A DNA stretch of 15,718 nucleotides from an uncultured Muribaculaceae bacterium (GTDB lineage Bacteria > Bacteroidota > Bacteroidia > Bacteroidales > Muribaculaceae), in NCBI GenBank assembly GCA_910585755.1, contig CAJUFH010000063.1:823-16540 (forward strand), given 5' to 3'. Position numbers and translations under genes: made by a program. This document shows, one piece after another, positions 15,665-15,718 of this stretch (its first letter is position 1; each line of letters begins with the position of its first letter). The notes below the pieces were generated by a model. It ran no database searches and was not told the origin of the DNA. It saw only the letters and a list, made by a program, of their open reading frames with translations.

Positions 15665-15718
15665 GGGTCAAGCCGAAATCCCGGTGCATAAATTTTGTGG
15701 AAAGTGTTAAATTTGCAT
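15665..15718 (+). mobile_element. Terminal sequence of a second, diverged ISL3/ISAon1-type IS copy
   Basis: This stretch matches the reverse complement of 741-794 at 45 of 54 positions, including a shared GTGTTAAATTTGCA next to where the transposase ATG sits in the left copy. It is read as the transposase-proximal terminus of another IS of the same type, with its transposase presumably starting just past the right edge of the window. The two copies are in opposite orientation and point away from each other. Confidence 0.65.

Noticed and set aside
1..15718. CRISPR array, tRNA or rRNA genes
   Set aside because: No regularly spaced direct repeats, cloverleaf-like segments or rRNA-like stretches were seen on either strand.

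Overview
The window looks like chromosomal DNA of a member of the Bacteroidota, most likely order Bacteroidales. The evidence is two TAnnTTTG-type -7 promoter boxes, the near absence of Shine-Dalgarno sequences, an ISL3/ISAon1-type insertion sequence, and recognisable Bacteroidales protein families. The genus is not determined; a Muribaculaceae-like gut bacterium is a guess.

Layout. (1) 1-794: a decayed insertion sequence on the minus strand, running off the left edge, with an internally deleted and frameshifted transposase. (2) 926-2564, plus strand: a cysteine synthase (CysM-like) whose stop codon overlaps the start of cutC. A perfect 12-bp inverted repeat sits on their promoter. (3) 2605-5082, plus strand: a large secreted transglutaminase-fold protein with a C-terminal thioredoxin-like domain. 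(4) 5150-5639, plus strand: a DnaQ-type 3'-5' exonuclease broken by one extra G in a G run. (5) 5666-15587, minus strand: seven tightly packed genes read right to left, forming one operon. In order they encode a CHASE2 membrane protein, a FecR-like/DUF4384-like protein, a WD40 beta-propeller with an OmpA-like tail, a TPR-caspase (C14) protein, a FlgT/LPP20-like plus DUF4384 protein, a small LPP20-like protein and a transglutaminase-fold protein. (6) 15665-15718: the terminal sequence of a second, diverged copy of the same insertion sequence, pointing right.

The operon is the most interesting part. Each of its seven products starts with a signal peptide or membrane anchor, so the whole set appears to be placed in the envelope, mostly the periplasm. 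That includes a caspase with an intact His/Cys dyad and a second cysteine-protease-fold protein. A plausible reading is a sensor and scaffold (CHASE2, FecR-like, propeller), an effector protease (caspase), accessory LPP20/DUF4384 proteins, and a terminal transglutaminase or peptidase. The individual families are known, but the joint function is inference. No cytoplasmic output domain, kinase or transcription factor is encoded in the window.

Base composition rises sharply from left to right. Hand counts of single 60-base rows give 25 G+C at 1021-1080 and 42 G+C at 6421-6480. The step falls near 5100, so the exonuclease and operon may have a different history from the left-hand genes.
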